A stretch of 64,000 nt of DNA. It comes from Cytophaga sp. FL35 (GTDB taxonomy: Bacteria; Bacteroidota; Bacteroidia; Flavobacteriales; Flavobacteriaceae). Shown piece after piece: positions 30,049 to 39,275 of the stretch (its first letter is position 1; the number at the start of each line of letters is the position of its first letter). The notes under the pieces were generated by a model. It was not told the origin of the DNA. It saw nothing but the letters and a program-made list of their open reading frames with translations, and did no database searches. The stretch lies in NCBI RefSeq assembly GCF_014349235.1, contig NZ_JACSOH010000017.1:37348-101347 (forward strand), read 5' to 3'. Made by a program: the position numbers and the translations under genes.

Positions 30049-30462
30049 ATGATTTCTCCAATACTTAAGAAAAAAATTCCAGCTCTCAACCTTCAGGAAA
30101 CACTGATTGTGCTCGCCATCATTGGCATCTTACTATTGCTGGCACTCCCTAATCTAATGCCTTTAATTTCAAAGGCTAAAAGCGTAGAGGCGCAAACACA
30201 GTTAAAAGCTCTCTATAACGCCGAAACTACTTACAGGTATATGTACAGCAAGTTTACTCCGGATATCAATGAACTCGACTTTGAAGCACCCAAAACGGTA
30301 AAAGATAATGGTACAGCAAATTATGTGTATAGTATTATTTCCGCGGACCAGGCATCTTTTAAAGCTAGAGCCGAAGCCATTACCGATTTTGATGGCGATG
30401 GTGTTATGAATGTTTGGGAAATTGACGAAAACGGAACACCAAAACAAATTACCAAAGATTGA
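30049..30462 (+). CDS. Major pseudopilin (GspG/PilA-like)
   Basis: About 137 aa from the ATG at 30049 (a TTG at 30028 would extend it by seven residues). The class III signal reads KKKIPA then LNLQE followed by a hydrophobic helix (TLIVLAIIGILLLLALPNLM), so cleavage is predicted after Ala with Glu at +5. The soluble domain has the alpha-helical spine and a DFDGDGVMNVWEIDENG loop with several Asp residues, typical of calcium-binding GspG ends. It is the first structural gene of the plus-strand operon and overlaps the prepilin peptidase gene. Confidence 0.9.
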   Translation: MISPILKKKIPALNLQETLIVLAIIGILLLLALPNLMPLISKAKSVEAQTQLKALYNAETTYRYMYSKFTPDINELDFEAPKTVKDNGTANYVYSIISADQASFKARAEAITDFDGDGVMNVWEIDENGTPKQITKD

Positions 30463-30944
30463 TACCGACAATTAAACTTTTGGTTATAGTCATTTGCGCC
30501 ATCATCACTTATCAAGACTTTAAGTGGAGAGCGGTGATTTGGGTATTATTTCCCATATTGGCATCGTTATTATCTTACCTGAATTTTATCCATCAAGGGA
30601 CGCAGTTCTTTGGGGTCAGCTCTTTGACAAACTTAATATTAGTCACCATCATTTTAGGAATATTATACCTCTACACGAGATTAATTCTGAAAAAGCCTTT
30701 TTATAATATCAGTCTAGGTCTAGGAGACATATTATTATTTTATGTCCTTGCGCTTTCATTTCCTACGGTGACTTTTATAGTCATTTTTACAAGTTCAACT
30801 ATTTTCGCTCTTTTATTCTTTTTAGTAATAAATAGAAAAAAAAATCATACGACCGTACCATTGGCAGGGCTTATGTCTCTCTATTTGATAGGTGTTTTTT
30901 TCTTTGATATTATTCTAAGTCCCTATCAGCTATATCAAATATAA
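30459..30944 (+). CDS. Prepilin peptidase, A24 family (catalytic domain only)
   Basis: 161 aa, with about six hydrophobic segments. It is a GxGD aspartic protease: the first catalytic Asp is in ITYQDFKWR (residue 20) and the second in SLGLGDILLF (residue 89). There is no N-terminal methyltransferase/zinc domain as in full-length PilD, so it resembles TadV-type short peptidases. The only plausible start is a TTG at 30459 that overlaps the stop of the pseudopilin gene, consistent with translational coupling. It would process the pseudopilins of both operons. Confidence 0.85.
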   Translation: MIPTIKLLVIVICAIITYQDFKWRAVIWVLFPILASLLSYLNFIHQGTQFFGVSSLTNLILVTIILGILYLYTRLILKKPFYNISLGLGDILLFYVLALSFPTVTFIVIFTSSTIFALLFFLVINRKKNHTTVPLAGLMSLYLIGVFFFDIILSPYQLYQI

Positions 30945-32354
30945 ATGAGCAGCTCCAAGTCTATACCGTCCCCTATCCTACAGAAAATAAGTGCCGAACA
31001 AGCCTATCATTATAGAATTGTTCCATCCGGAGAACAAAATGGCACTTTATTTTTTAAAACGGATCAAAAGGTAAGTTCTCAGCTGCAGCAAGAATTGGAA
31101 ATAGTCTTGGACCTCAAAGTAGATTTCAAGTATTGTGAAAGTGAAGAACTACAGAAGCTCTTAGCTCGACATTATAGAAAATCAAAGGAACCCTCAACTT
31201 CTGGGTTAAGTTACAGTTCCGATTTTTTGGAAAGGCTATTATTGAATGCAAAAAGTGTTGGTAGTAGTGATATACACTTCGAACCCTATGAAAATAGGTG
31301 CCGTGTACGCTTTAGAATAGATGGTAAACTATTGGAACAATATAGTATTGAGCCTAATGAATACCCAAGCATTATCAATAAAATTAAAATTAGGGCTGAA
31401 TTGGACATTGCCGAGAAAAGACTCCCGCAGGACGGTAGAATTTCTATGAAATCGGAAGAGATAGAATTTGATATTAGGGTGTCTTCTTTACCTACCTTAA
31501 ATGGAGAAAAATTGGTGCTGAGAATATTAAGCAAGGATACGAGCTCCCTTAATTTAGAGCAACTTGGTTTTTCAGCAGAAGAACTTGAAATTTTTAAGGA
31601 AAGTATAAAAAATCCCAATGGCATTATTTTAATTTCGGGACCCACTGGCTCAGGAAAAACCACAACACTGTATGCGACCCTTAAACACCTAAATAATGAC
31701 AGCACGAACATTCTCACGGTAGAAGATCCTATCGAGTACACCCTAGAAGGAATAAATCAAGTACAGCTTAAAGAAAACATAGGTCTCGATTTTTCAAGTA
31801 CGCTAAAAACTTTTCTAAGGCAAGATCCCGACATCATTATGGTGGGAGAAATAAGGGATGTGCAAACGGCGAACATGGCAATTAGAGCTGCTTTAACGGG
31901 TCACTTAGTACTATCGACCATCCATACAAATTCAGCTTGGGCAACGGTTTCCAGACTTATAGATATGGGAGTTCCCCCATTTTTAATTGCAAGTACCTTA
32001 AATATAAGTATAGCACAGAGACTAGTTCGCATACTATGTTCTAAATGCAGGACCAAAGTGCCTTTGAACTATAATGAACTACCTAAAAATTTTAAACCAA
32101 GTATTCATCTCAAAACACATTATAAGGCAGTAGGATGTAGCTCTTGTCACTATACTGGATACAATGGTAGAAAAGCCATTTACGAAATTTTACCCATAAC
32201 AAAAGAATTGAAGAAGCCTATCAAAAGTAATGAAATCCAAATTTCAGATTACATAGAAAAAAATAATATTAGGACATTAAAAAGCAATGCAATGCGTTTG
32301 GTACTTGATGGCGTTACCACCATTGAGGAGGTTTATTCGCTATTAACGGACTAA
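30945..32354 (+). CDS. GspE/PilB-like secretion ATPase
   Basis: 469 aa cytoplasmic hexameric ATPase driving pseudopilus assembly. The N-terminal T2SSE-N-like region spans about 1-85. Walker A (GPTGSGKTTTLYATL) is near 231, the Asp box (EDPIEYTLEGINQVQLKENI) near 260, Walker B (IIMVGEIRD) near 296 and the His box (GHLVLSTIHTN) near 319. A four-cysteine zinc motif (CSKC near 365 and CSSC near 399) marks it as a GspE/PilB assembly ATPase rather than a PilT retraction ATPase. It starts directly after the peptidase stop. Confidence 0.95.
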   Translation: MSSSKSIPSPILQKISAEQAYHYRIVPSGEQNGTLFFKTDQKVSSQLQQELEIVLDLKVDFKYCESEELQKLLARHYRKSKEPSTSGLSYSSDFLERLLLNAKSVGSSDIHFEPYENRCRVRFRIDGKLLEQYSIEPNEYPSIINKIKIRAELDIAEKRLPQDGRISMKSEEIEFDIRVSSLPTLNGEKLVLRILSKDTSSLNLEQLGFSAEELEIFKESIKNPNGIILISGPTGSGKTTTLYATLKHLNNDSTNILTVEDPIEYTLEGINQVQLKENIGLDFSSTLKTFLRQDPDIIMVGEIRDVQTANMAIRAALTGHLVLSTIHTNSAWATVSRLIDMGVPPFLIASTLNISIAQRLVRILCSKCRTKVPLNYNELPKNFKPSIHLKTHYKAVGCSSCHYTGYNGRKAIYEILPITKELKKPIKSNEIQISDYIEKNNIRTLKSNAMRLVLDGVTTIEEVYSLLTD

Positions 32355-32362
32355 TTCAAGTC

Positions 32363-34528
32363 ATGAAAAAATCAATATTTCTTTTTTTTATTTGCCTTTT
32401 TTTCCAATTACATGGCCAAAGTCCTGATCGAATCAATTCAATCAAGAATCAATTGGAAGTATTAGCGCTGGACAATTCTGAGCTTAATGAGAACCTTAAG
32501 CTAGAAATAAACGTGAACAATGTTAATTTATCTAATTTCTTAATTGCCGTTTCACGTGTTCACAACCTAAATATTACGGTAGCCCCCTCCGTTGGCAACA
32601 TTAATATTATCAATAATTTTTCAGATGTAACTGTAGCTGATTTATTAGTTTATTTATGTAAGGAATATGACTTAACAATCGACTTTACCGGAAATATCCT
32701 TTCCATTAAAAAATATTCGCCCCCCATTGAAATACCAAAGGAGAAAGAGATTTTGATTTCCTATTCCCCTTCAACAAAACTGATTTCATTAGATCTTGAA
32801 AATGACGCTTTAGATAAGGTCTTTAGGAAAATTATCGAGACTAGTGGCAGTAATTTGCTTTACTCCAATAGTATCGGTCAAAAATCCCTGAATCTATATG
32901 TTAAAGATGTTCCTTTTACCAATGCTATGCATATGTTAGCTGAAATGAATGGCCTTCATTTAACCCAATCGAAAGAGGGATTTTATTTATTTGACGTTTT
33001 AGCAGGGACAAATCAAAAAAACACAAAATCTAGGAGACATTTTGGAAAGAACCATGAATATATAGTGTTAGATACCGTCAATAAATTACTAACCGTTGAT
33101 TTCAAAGACAAAAATATCGCCACTATTATCCAGGAAATAAGTCTAGACCTTAATCTCGATGTTTATATGGCGACGCCTCTCGAAGAAGCCGGTAGTGTTA
33201 CTTTTAACGCAAAGGAAATAACTTTTGACGACTTATTGCTCCATATTTTTGAAAGTAAAGAAGCTCAAGGTTTTGTTGATATCTCCAATTCAAATAATGC
33301 TCGACCTCCCAATCGTCCCCAAGATCCTACAACCGCATCGTCGCCTACTTCTTTCTCCTTCAAAAAAGAGGGTAACATTTACTTTTTTGGAACCTCCGAA
33401 CAGCTAAGTGTCAGAAACACCGAAATAGTTCAAATGATGCATCGTTCAGTTGAACTATTGGGAGACCCTTCGGTCCCTCAAGGTAGTAATAGGACCTCGG
33501 GCAGAACCTCTAATTCAAATATCAATTATTACGGTAATTCCAATTCTGGTCAAAACAGCTTCGGAAACACTAACAATTTAAGCAATAGAAGGTCTGTAAA
33601 CACAACTGGAAATGGTTTTGAAAATTACAATAATACAGCAGAGGCTATTATAAATATCATTCCTAATGAAATTAAGTCCAATCTAGACATTAGGGTAGAT
33701 TATGAGTTGAACAGTTTTTTTGTTAGTGGACCATCTGCCAATATTAATAGGTTCAAATCATTTATTAATGAGATAGATAAACCTGTACCCGTGGTTCTAA
33801 TTGAAGTCATGATAATTGAAGTTAAAAAATCAGCAACGGTGGAAACAGGCATAAGCTGGGGGATTGGAGATGAACCCACAACCACACAGGGTAAACTTTT
33901 TCCAGAAAGCGATATCAATTTAGGCGCAAATACTGTAAATAAAATTATTGGAGGTTTTGACGGATTCGGATCCTTTAACGTCGGACAAATTGTACCAGAG
34001 TTCTTTGCGAACATTAAAGCAATGGAAGAAAATGGAAACCTTAAAATTAGATCCACTCCAAAACTATCAACCTTGAATGGACATAGAGCAAATTTGAGTA
34101 TAGGCGAAACAACATATTATGTGGTCACCAATCAAAACTACTTTGGTTCTCAAATTCCAACCACCTCAGAAATTAGAAATTATGAACCTATCGATGCTGA
34201 GCTGGCCATTAGCATAAAACCGTTAGTCTCGGGAAATGGTCAAGTCACCTTGGATATCAATGTGATTCAATCAGATTTTAGCGGAGATCGTATAGAAGAA
34301 GACGCCCCTCCCGGCCTAACTTCAAGAGAGTTTAGTTCTATTATACGTATGCAAAATCAAGATTTGGCAATATTAGGTGGGCTTGAAGAAAAATTGAAAA
34401 ACGATACCGGCAATGGCGTTCCCGTGCTGGCGAGAATACCAGTAATAAAGTGGCTTTTTAGTAAACGTAAAAGGGAGGACACCAAACAAAAACTTACCAT
34501 TCTAATAAAACCTACTGTCATTTATTAA
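32363..34528 (+). CDS. Secretin (GspD/PilQ-like)
   Basis: 721 aa outer-membrane channel. Signal peptide at about 1-19. Short secretin/STN-like N-domains follow at about 45-120, 130-210 and 230-330. A Ser/Asn/Gly-rich disordered linker spans about 375-420. An N3-like domain is near 440-475 (AEAIINIIPNEIKSNLDIRV), then the secretin domain to the end. The secretin core includes VLIEVMIIEVKKSATVETGI near 480 and the C-terminal beta strands LAILGGLEEK and KLTILIKPTVIY. No lipidation site is visible. It lies between gspE and the PilM/PilN-like gene, with a TAATG overlap to the latter. Confidence 0.93.
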   Translation: MKKSIFLFFICLFFQLHGQSPDRINSIKNQLEVLALDNSELNENLKLEINVNNVNLSNFLIAVSRVHNLNITVAPSVGNINIINNFSDVTVADLLVYLCKEYDLTIDFTGNILSIKKYSPPIEIPKEKEILISYSPSTKLISLDLENDALDKVFRKIIETSGSNLLYSNSIGQKSLNLYVKDVPFTNAMHMLAEMNGLHLTQSKEGFYLFDVLAGTNQKNTKSRRHFGKNHEYIVLDTVNKLLTVDFKDKNIATIIQEISLDLNLDVYMATPLEEAGSVTFNAKEITFDDLLLHIFESKEAQGFVDISNSNNARPPNRPQDPTTASSPTSFSFKKEGNIYFFGTSEQLSVRNTEIVQMMHRSVELLGDPSVPQGSNRTSGRTSNSNINYYGNSNSGQNSFGNTNNLSNRRSVNTTGNGFENYNNTAEAIINIIPNEIKSNLDIRVDYELNSFFVSGPSANINRFKSFINEIDKPVPVVLIEVMIIEVKKSATVETGISWGIGDEPTTTQGKLFPESDINLGANTVNKIIGGFDGFGSFNVGQIVPEFFANIKAMEENGNLKIRSTPKLSTLNGHRANLSIGETTYYVVTNQNYFGSQIPTTSEIRNYEPIDAELAISIKPLVSGNGQVTLDINVIQSDFSGDRIEEDAPPGLTSREFSSIIRMQNQDLAILGGLEEKLKNDTGNGVPVLARIPVIKWLFSKRKREDTKQKLTILIKPTVIY

Positions 34529-35730
34529 TGCTCAAAAATCGGATTTCAAATATCGTAAATAGCAAAATATTTTCAAGCGTAGAGATTTGCTCTAAGAATG
34601 GAGAAACCGTCTACCATGTTTTAATTGCAAAAAAGTCAAAAGACGAACTTGTAGTCGAATCATTCGAGAGCAGTGATTCATTACAGAAAGTAGTAAAAAT
34701 CATAGGGAAAAACATTCCAGTAATCATCTCTATCAACACTGATAATGTACTATCAAAAACTGTAGATGCCAAACTTACTTCAAGTAATGAAGCCGTAATT
34801 GACCATACCTTTCCAAGTATTAATGTGTCTAGTTTTTATTTTGAAATCGTAACTCTTAAACCACATAGGCTAGTTTCAATCGTCAAGCGAAATTATGCCG
34901 ATAAATATTTGAATGAGTTTAAACGGCATCAGTTAAATATAATATCAATTCACATAGGCTATAGTTCTATAAATAAAATAACAAATCATTTCCATAATGT
35001 AGAACTGGTGGGAAGTAACTATGGTTTTTTTGTCGACGAGAATCACAACAGTTCGAAATTTGAATATACTGAAAAACAAAGAGAGTATCAGTTTGGAGGA
35101 GTCAGTCTAACCAATAATTCCCTTCTAACTTTTTCGAGTATCCTCGCTTACCTAAGCCCGAATCAAAACTCAACTAATTTTGATTCCTTAAAAAAGGAGT
35201 TTCGTACTAATTTTTATAATAGAAGTCTCTATCAAAAAGGAATAAAAATTTCGCTGGTATTCTTTTTGATTATTCTGCTACTAAATTTTTTCATTTACGA
35301 AGATTATCGGGAAAAAATAACCGAATTAGACTTGACATCCCAACTCAATTCAAACCAATTAAACAAGCTTAAGAAGCTTGAAACTGAAGTTCTTAAAAAG
35401 AAAGACCGAGTTGAAATATTGACAGCAACTTCCAACTCAAAGTCTACTTTTTATTTGGATTTATTGGCTAAATCAGTACCTACTGAAATATTATTGTCAC
35501 AGTTAGAATTTCAACCTCTACTCAAGCCTTTGAGGCAAAGTAAAGAAATCGAATTAGACAAGGATATCATTATAATAATTGGAACTACACCAAATGGCAA
35601 CCACTTGTCAAAATGGGTGGCAGAATTAGAACAATTGTTATTTATTAAGAATGTTGAAACGGTTTCTTATGAATACCTTTCAAAAGCAAGCTCAAAATTC
35701 ACCCTTAAACTTGTGCTACATGAAGCTTGA
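34528..35730 (+). CDS. GspL-like (PilM-PilN fused type) inner-membrane assembly protein
   Basis: 400 aa. The N-terminal ~230 residues are cytoplasmic, rich in alternating strands and helices, and fit a degenerate actin-like PilM/GspL domain. One transmembrane helix lies at about 238-256 (SLVFFLIILLLNFFIYEDY). A coiled coil (about 260-295) and a small ferredoxin-like domain (about 300-400) of PilN type follow. It overlaps the secretin stop by one base (TAATG) and the next gene by 11 bp. Sequence identity to the named families is low, so the call rests on topology and position. Confidence 0.68.
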   Translation: MLKNRISNIVNSKIFSSVEICSKNGETVYHVLIAKKSKDELVVESFESSDSLQKVVKIIGKNIPVIISINTDNVLSKTVDAKLTSSNEAVIDHTFPSINVSSFYFEIVTLKPHRLVSIVKRNYADKYLNEFKRHQLNIISIHIGYSSINKITNHFHNVELVGSNYGFFVDENHNSSKFEYTEKQREYQFGGVSLTNNSLLTFSSILAYLSPNQNSTNFDSLKKEFRTNFYNRSLYQKGIKISLVFFLIILLLNFFIYEDYREKITELDLTSQLNSNQLNKLKKLETEVLKKKDRVEILTATSNSKSTFYLDLLAKSVPTEILLSQLEFQPLLKPLRQSKEIELDKDIIIIIGTTPNGNHLSKWVAELEQLLFIKNVETVSYEYLSKASSKFTLKLVLHEA

Positions 35731-36232
35731 TATCCGAAATAAAATTTTAGTTCTAGTTACCTTCTTATTTTTAATTGTAAGCTATCAATTTGCAATTAAG
35801 AAAACCATCTCTTTGAGACAGGTTTATCACTCAAAAAAATCCGAACTTAATCTAGTGAAGGATATTCCACGACAACTCTCAATTTTGAACCATAAAAAAA
35901 AACATTATGATTCTTTACTTCAGAAGATGAATTTGAATGATACATCTCTACAAAACAGTCTATTGAAAATTACAAATACTGAAGCCTTAAGTAATAATAC
36001 AAATGTGCTCTACTTTAACGAACCACATAGCTATTCCAATGCACATGGTTCTTTTTTAACTTATAATTTCCAACTGGAAGGTAAATACAATAATCTTCTC
36101 CGAACTATTTATCCTATTGAGAACAATGGTAATTTTGGTAAAATAGTCCATATTAATCTGGAAAAAAAGAAAGACTATAAAACCAATAAAAATCGTCTTC
36201 AGGGCACTATATTCTTTCAACAGGTAAAATAA
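35720..36232 (+). CDS. PilO/GspM-like inner-membrane protein
   Basis: 170 aa from the ATG at 35720. The longer frame to 35651 lies inside the upstream gene and is not needed. It has a short cytoplasmic tail, one transmembrane helix (KILVLVTFLFLIVSYQFAI near 7-25), a coiled-coil segment and a small periplasmic domain. This is the usual topology of PilO and GspM, which pair with PilN/GspL. It ends the plus-strand secretion operon. No obvious terminator follows in the 176 bp to the next gene. Confidence 0.65.
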   Translation: MKLDIRNKILVLVTFLFLIVSYQFAIKKTISLRQVYHSKKSELNLVKDIPRQLSILNHKKKHYDSLLQKMNLNDTSLQNSLLKITNTEALSNNTNVLYFNEPHSYSNAHGSFLTYNFQLEGKYNNLLRTIYPIENNGNFGKIVHINLEKKKDYKTNKNRLQGTIFFQQVK

Positions 36233-36408
36233 TAATTAGAAATCTGGAAATTGTATTCAATAGTAATTTGATTGAGTTGGCAAATTACCATTATCATCTT
36301 CGATTATTTATACTCACATAAAGAGTTGATTGGTAAAACTTTACCACAATTATCAGATTTTTCTTACCTTATTGTCATGTTTACTTACTAAAGTAACTGG
36401 TTTTCAGA

Positions 36409-36909
36409 ATGAAGCGTGCAACCCCCGAAGATAAGGCCACTGTAATCAATATTCTTTCCGAGTCATTCGAACAGAATAAAACTGTTCTCTCTGTTGTCAA
36501 TCATCGTATTGAGTTAATACCAAAACTCATGGCTTATAGTTTTGATAAAGCTATGATTTTAGGTGAAGTTTGGTTAAACGATGATTCAACAGCAGTTTTA
36601 ATTGCGCTATGCCCCATAAAAGCAAAACTCTCTGTAAATAGCTTGCTTTTGGATATAAGATTGCTGCTATCAGTTATCGGTATTTCGAGAGTTTTAGAAG
36701 TTTTAAATAGGGAGAACGAAATAAAAAGAAGGCAGCCAAGAACTGAATTCATCCACTTATGGTATATCGGTGAAAAGAAAGCGCACCAAGGTTTAGGACT
36801 AGGAAGTCAATTGCTTAATAATTTCCTCAAACTTGAAAAAATAAAAAACTTACCAATCTATCTGGAGACATCAACTTTGGAGAATTATACATTACCCAAT
36901 ATTTTATAG
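36409..36909 (+). CDS. GNAT-family N-acetyltransferase, apparently 3'-truncated
   Basis: 166 aa. The GNAT core includes an acetyl-CoA-binding region HLWYIGEKKAHQGLGLGSQL (about 120-139, with the Q/R-x-x-G-x-G pattern) and the following strand IYLETSTLEN, which in full-length relatives leads to a YxxxGF end. Here the frame stops a few residues later at 36907-36909, exactly where the BfmA gene on the other strand also ends. The acetyltransferase therefore looks cut by the recombination that joined the mobilisation remnant. The substrate is unknown. Confidence 0.7.
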   Translation: MKRATPEDKATVINILSESFEQNKTVLSVVNHRIELIPKLMAYSFDKAMILGEVWLNDDSTAVLIALCPIKAKLSVNSLLLDIRLLLSVIGISRVLEVLNRENEIKRRQPRTEFIHLWYIGEKKAHQGLGLGSQLLNNFLKLEKIKNLPIYLETSTLENYTLPNIL

Positions 36910-37284
36910 TTTGTTGGTTGTGTCTTTTTTCTCCTTGAATCTGACTTCCTTGTTTTCTTCCAAATATTTCTTTTCTATAATCAGCGGTTTGTTTTTTGGT
37001 TCTTCAACCTCGAACAAGGATTGCAGCATTGCGACCGTGGGCTTGGTCTGGGTCTTTTCCACATCGCGCATTATTGCGATAACGGCATTGATTCGCTTTA
37101 ACAATTTGGCCTCCATGGTGCGTCCCGTTCGTCCCAAATTTTCCTTTGGGGAAATCTCGTTGTAATGAAAAAAATCGAGTATGCCCTCCATCGCTTCGGT
37201 ATGTGTTTTGAAGTGGGTGCGTGAGAACGCCTGGAAACGCTTTGCGGTTTCCTTTTTGAACCTGATTCCGATAAATGAGTCCAT
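36904..37284 (-). CDS. BfmA/BtgA-type mobilisation protein, 3'-truncated
   Basis: 126 aa from the ATG at 37282-37284. A longer frame to 37374 is open but lacks homology. The ribbon-helix-helix-like start (SFIGIRFKKETAKRFQAFSR) and the segment INAVIAIMRDVEKTQTKPTV match the fuller homologue at 61358-61942 (TIKKETATRFRSFSKKYNKS; LIAIIKNMEKTSIRPTYEMV). It lacks the C-terminal third of that homologue and stops at the junction with the acetyltransferase gene. No relaxase follows, so the module is probably non-functional on its own. An oriT-like structure lies upstream at 37421-37477. Confidence 0.75.
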   Translation of the reverse strand: MDSFIGIRFKKETAKRFQAFSRTHFKTHTEAMEGILDFFHYNEISPKENLGRTGRTMEAKLLKRINAVIAIMRDVEKTQTKPTVAMLQSLFEVEEPKNKPLIIEKKYLEENKEVRFKEKKDTTNKL

Positions 37285-37420
37285 AATTCGCCGATTTGTC
37301 GCAAAATCTTCCCTGAAAATGGGCGTTTGGAGGCCATTTGTCGCAAATCGGTGAAATTCAACGCAATTTAACAACTTACAATTATCTGAATATCAATGAA
37401 TTGAATTAAAAATGGAATAC

Positions 37421-37477
37421 GTAACATCGCTTTGCGTGTTACCCTCTTGCTATTCCATTTCGTCCCGCTCGCGGGAC
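37421..37477. other. oriT-like site, copy 1
   Basis: A hairpin (gtaaca 37421-37426 with tgttac 37437-37442, with an inner cgc/gcg pairing) is followed directly by accctcttgctattcc (37441-37456) and a second hairpin (gtcccg/cgggac, 37462-37477). The same arrangement with the identical 16-base block recurs at 62130-62186, also upstream of a BfmA-type gene. Conserved sequence next to a changing hairpin is what relaxase recognition and nick sites look like. Confidence 0.6.
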
Positions 37478-37664
37478 AAAATTCCATACAATCCGCTTCC
37501 TATCCAAATTGCCATTTCAGGGAAAATAATTTTCCGATATGTTATTTTTCGATGTACGGGAATATCGGCGAAAGTCGAAAATTGGATAGTCCCATTTGAA
37601 TTTTCGTGCTGAATTTCAATCATTTAAAGATAAGAAATTTTTGATCATCACAACTTGAAAAACT

Positions 37665-37700
37665 AAAATACACCCCAAAGTTTCAGGGTGTATTTTTTTT
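37665..37700. terminator. Rho-independent terminator
   Basis: An 11-bp stem (aaaatacaccc at 37665-37675 with gggtgtatttt at 37686-37696) has a 10-base loop and U-rich tracts on both sides. It ends the DUF6876 gene on the minus strand and could also stop plus-strand readthrough. Confidence 0.8.
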
Positions 37701-37722
37701 AGCGTAGTTCATAAACCAAACT

Positions 37723-38103
37723 TTAGTACTCGCCCGGCAACATCAAGGTATCGTTCACAAAGAACATTCGTAAATCATCCAACGGAAAATCTGTGATATG
37801 GTATTGTTGCCTTATCAAGATAGTATTATTGCCGTCCCCATAGGTGATCTCTGCCTCGTAACCCCGGTATGTTTGCTCTTCCTTTTGAAACCTCTTGAAA
37901 TCAATGGTCACGAATTCACTACGATCCTTCAGGCTTTTTGCCATGATCGAGGTGTCCGTGACCAACCAATAACAGTTGGCCGCTTCGGTCAGATATTTTA
38001 TTCCATCCGTAAATCTAGTCTTACATAATGGAAATGTGTAAAACCGCTCCGTCCCCTTAAAATGAGCTAGATGCTCTCTAATATCATTTATTTTTGCTTT
38101 CAT
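37723..38103 (-). CDS. DUF6876 family protein
   Basis: 126 aa cytoplasmic protein. It matches the DUF6876 pattern: an N-terminal helix, then GIKYLTEAANCYWLVTDTSI near 34-53, then FVTIDFKR and a C-terminal FPLDDLRMFFVNDTLMLPGE. The family recurs on Bacteroidota plasmids and integrative elements next to ssb and mobilisation genes, as here. Its function is unknown. Confidence 0.8.
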   Translation of the reverse strand: MKAKINDIREHLAHFKGTERFYTFPLCKTRFTDGIKYLTEAANCYWLVTDTSIMAKSLKDRSEFVTIDFKRFQKEEQTYRGYEAEITYGDGNNTILIRQQYHITDFPLDDLRMFFVNDTLMLPGEY

Positions 38104-38124
38104 GTTCAGTCTATTTAGTAGAAC

Positions 38125-38148
38125 AAGGGCGGACGATAACCCGCCCTT
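38125..38148. repeat. Hairpin between ssb and the DUF6876 gene
   Basis: A perfect 8-bp stem (aagggcgg at 38125-38132 with ccgccctt at 38141-38148) and 8-base loop lie between the stop of ssb and the start of the next gene. The U-tract is on the plus-strand side, so for these minus-strand genes it may be a processing or attenuation hairpin. Confidence 0.5.
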
Positions 38149-38155
38149 TTCCTTT

Positions 38156-38500
38156 TTAATGGTTAGTTTGATTTCCGATCAATAGTATTTCATCGGCAAC
38201 AACTTCGGTAACGTAACGTTGGTTGCCATCTTCCGGGGTATAGGTCCTGGTCTTGAGTTTTCCGGTCAGTCCTACCTCCTTTCCTTTGGTAATGTACTTT
38301 TCAACGACCTCGGCCGTCTTTCCCCAGGCCACTACGGTATGCCAATTGGTATCCGTTCGCCTTTCTCCCTCATTGTTCTTATAAGGTTCATTGGTAGCCA
38401 TGGAAAAGCGTGCAACTTTTTTTCCGTTTTCCAGCTGGGTAATGGTCGGTTCCTGACCGACGTAACCGATCAACTGTACGTAATTTCTAATGGTGCTCAT
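38156..38500 (-). CDS. ssb: Single-stranded DNA-binding protein
   Basis: 114 aa. A single OB fold covers nearly the whole protein: VQLIGYVGQEPTITQLENGK, VARFSMATNEPYKNNEGERR, TNWHTVVAWGKTAEVVEKYI and KGKEVGLTGKLKTRTY. The acidic C-terminal tail of housekeeping SSB (ending DDDIPF) is absent, as in many element-borne versions. It would protect single-stranded DNA during transfer or replication of the element. Confidence 0.95.
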   Translation of the reverse strand: MSTIRNYVQLIGYVGQEPTITQLENGKKVARFSMATNEPYKNNEGERRTDTNWHTVVAWGKTAEVVEKYITKGKEVGLTGKLKTRTYTPEDGNQRYVTEVVADEILLIGNQTNH

Positions 38501-39275
38501 ATTTAAATTGTTTTATTGCCTACCTGTAGCAGGCATGGTTAATAATTTCCCTTTCTTGTGCCCATCGAATTTTAAGGGGCGTTTGTTTGGTTTCCTTTGT
38601 GCACCGCACCATGGATAAAGTGGGTTCTGTCAAGACTTTTCGGAAAAAATCGGGAGTGTCTGCTCATGATGGAAGCCTTAGTAACAAGAAAAGCAGAAAC
38701 CCTATTTTTTAAGAAAACCCGCCTTGGTCTTGACAGGTTCCACAAGGGCACTAGCGATTCCCCTAAAGCAGAGGGTGAGACTTGCGTACGGTAAGTTAAG
38801 CTGGGCGAACCTCGGGTTTTAGGTTGGAATCGGTTCTGCCCTGCCCGTTTTTCGATGTCCCGAAAAACGAAAAAGGCTTTATCCATTATAGGCCCCTTAA
38901 AATGTGAAGGCCGGAGCTTTGTTTTTAGGGATTCGGCAGCAAGGACGGGAAAGGTCCTTGCCCGAAATCACGTGAAAAAAGCAAAGTGAAGGCTTTCCGT
39001 TGTGCAAGCGGACTCCATTCGCTTTTTCGGCCATAAATGAAGTGTTCCTGACCAGTCCCGATAGCTATCGGGGCGGGAAGGGTTAGCGGAATGTTGGGCT
39101 AAAAACGGGGGTGGTGTCCAAGACTTTTGTCGAAGCTCTTTTCACTGAATTAGGTTGAAGTGAAATGGGCTGAGCCATATTAAATACTATCGATCAAAAA
39201 AATAAGATTATAAATAATGTAGAGCCTATTATTTCCAGCTGAAATCAATCAAACTAGTAATCACTTTACCTAAAT
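38501..39275. other. Long non-coding region between integrase and ssb
   Basis: 775 bp with no convincing gene. A 104-codon minus-strand frame (38572-38886) is rich in R, S and P and lacks domain signals. The region contains a perfect 16-base palindrome, cccgatagctatcggg, at 39057-39072. Position and composition fit the non-coding control region often seen near the recombination or transfer end of Bacteroidota elements, but nothing more specific can be supported. Confidence 0.4.

Noticed and set aside
38572..38886. 104-codon minus-strand frame
   Set aside because: Low-complexity R/S/P composition, no domain, and it lies in a region that looks like non-coding element DNA.
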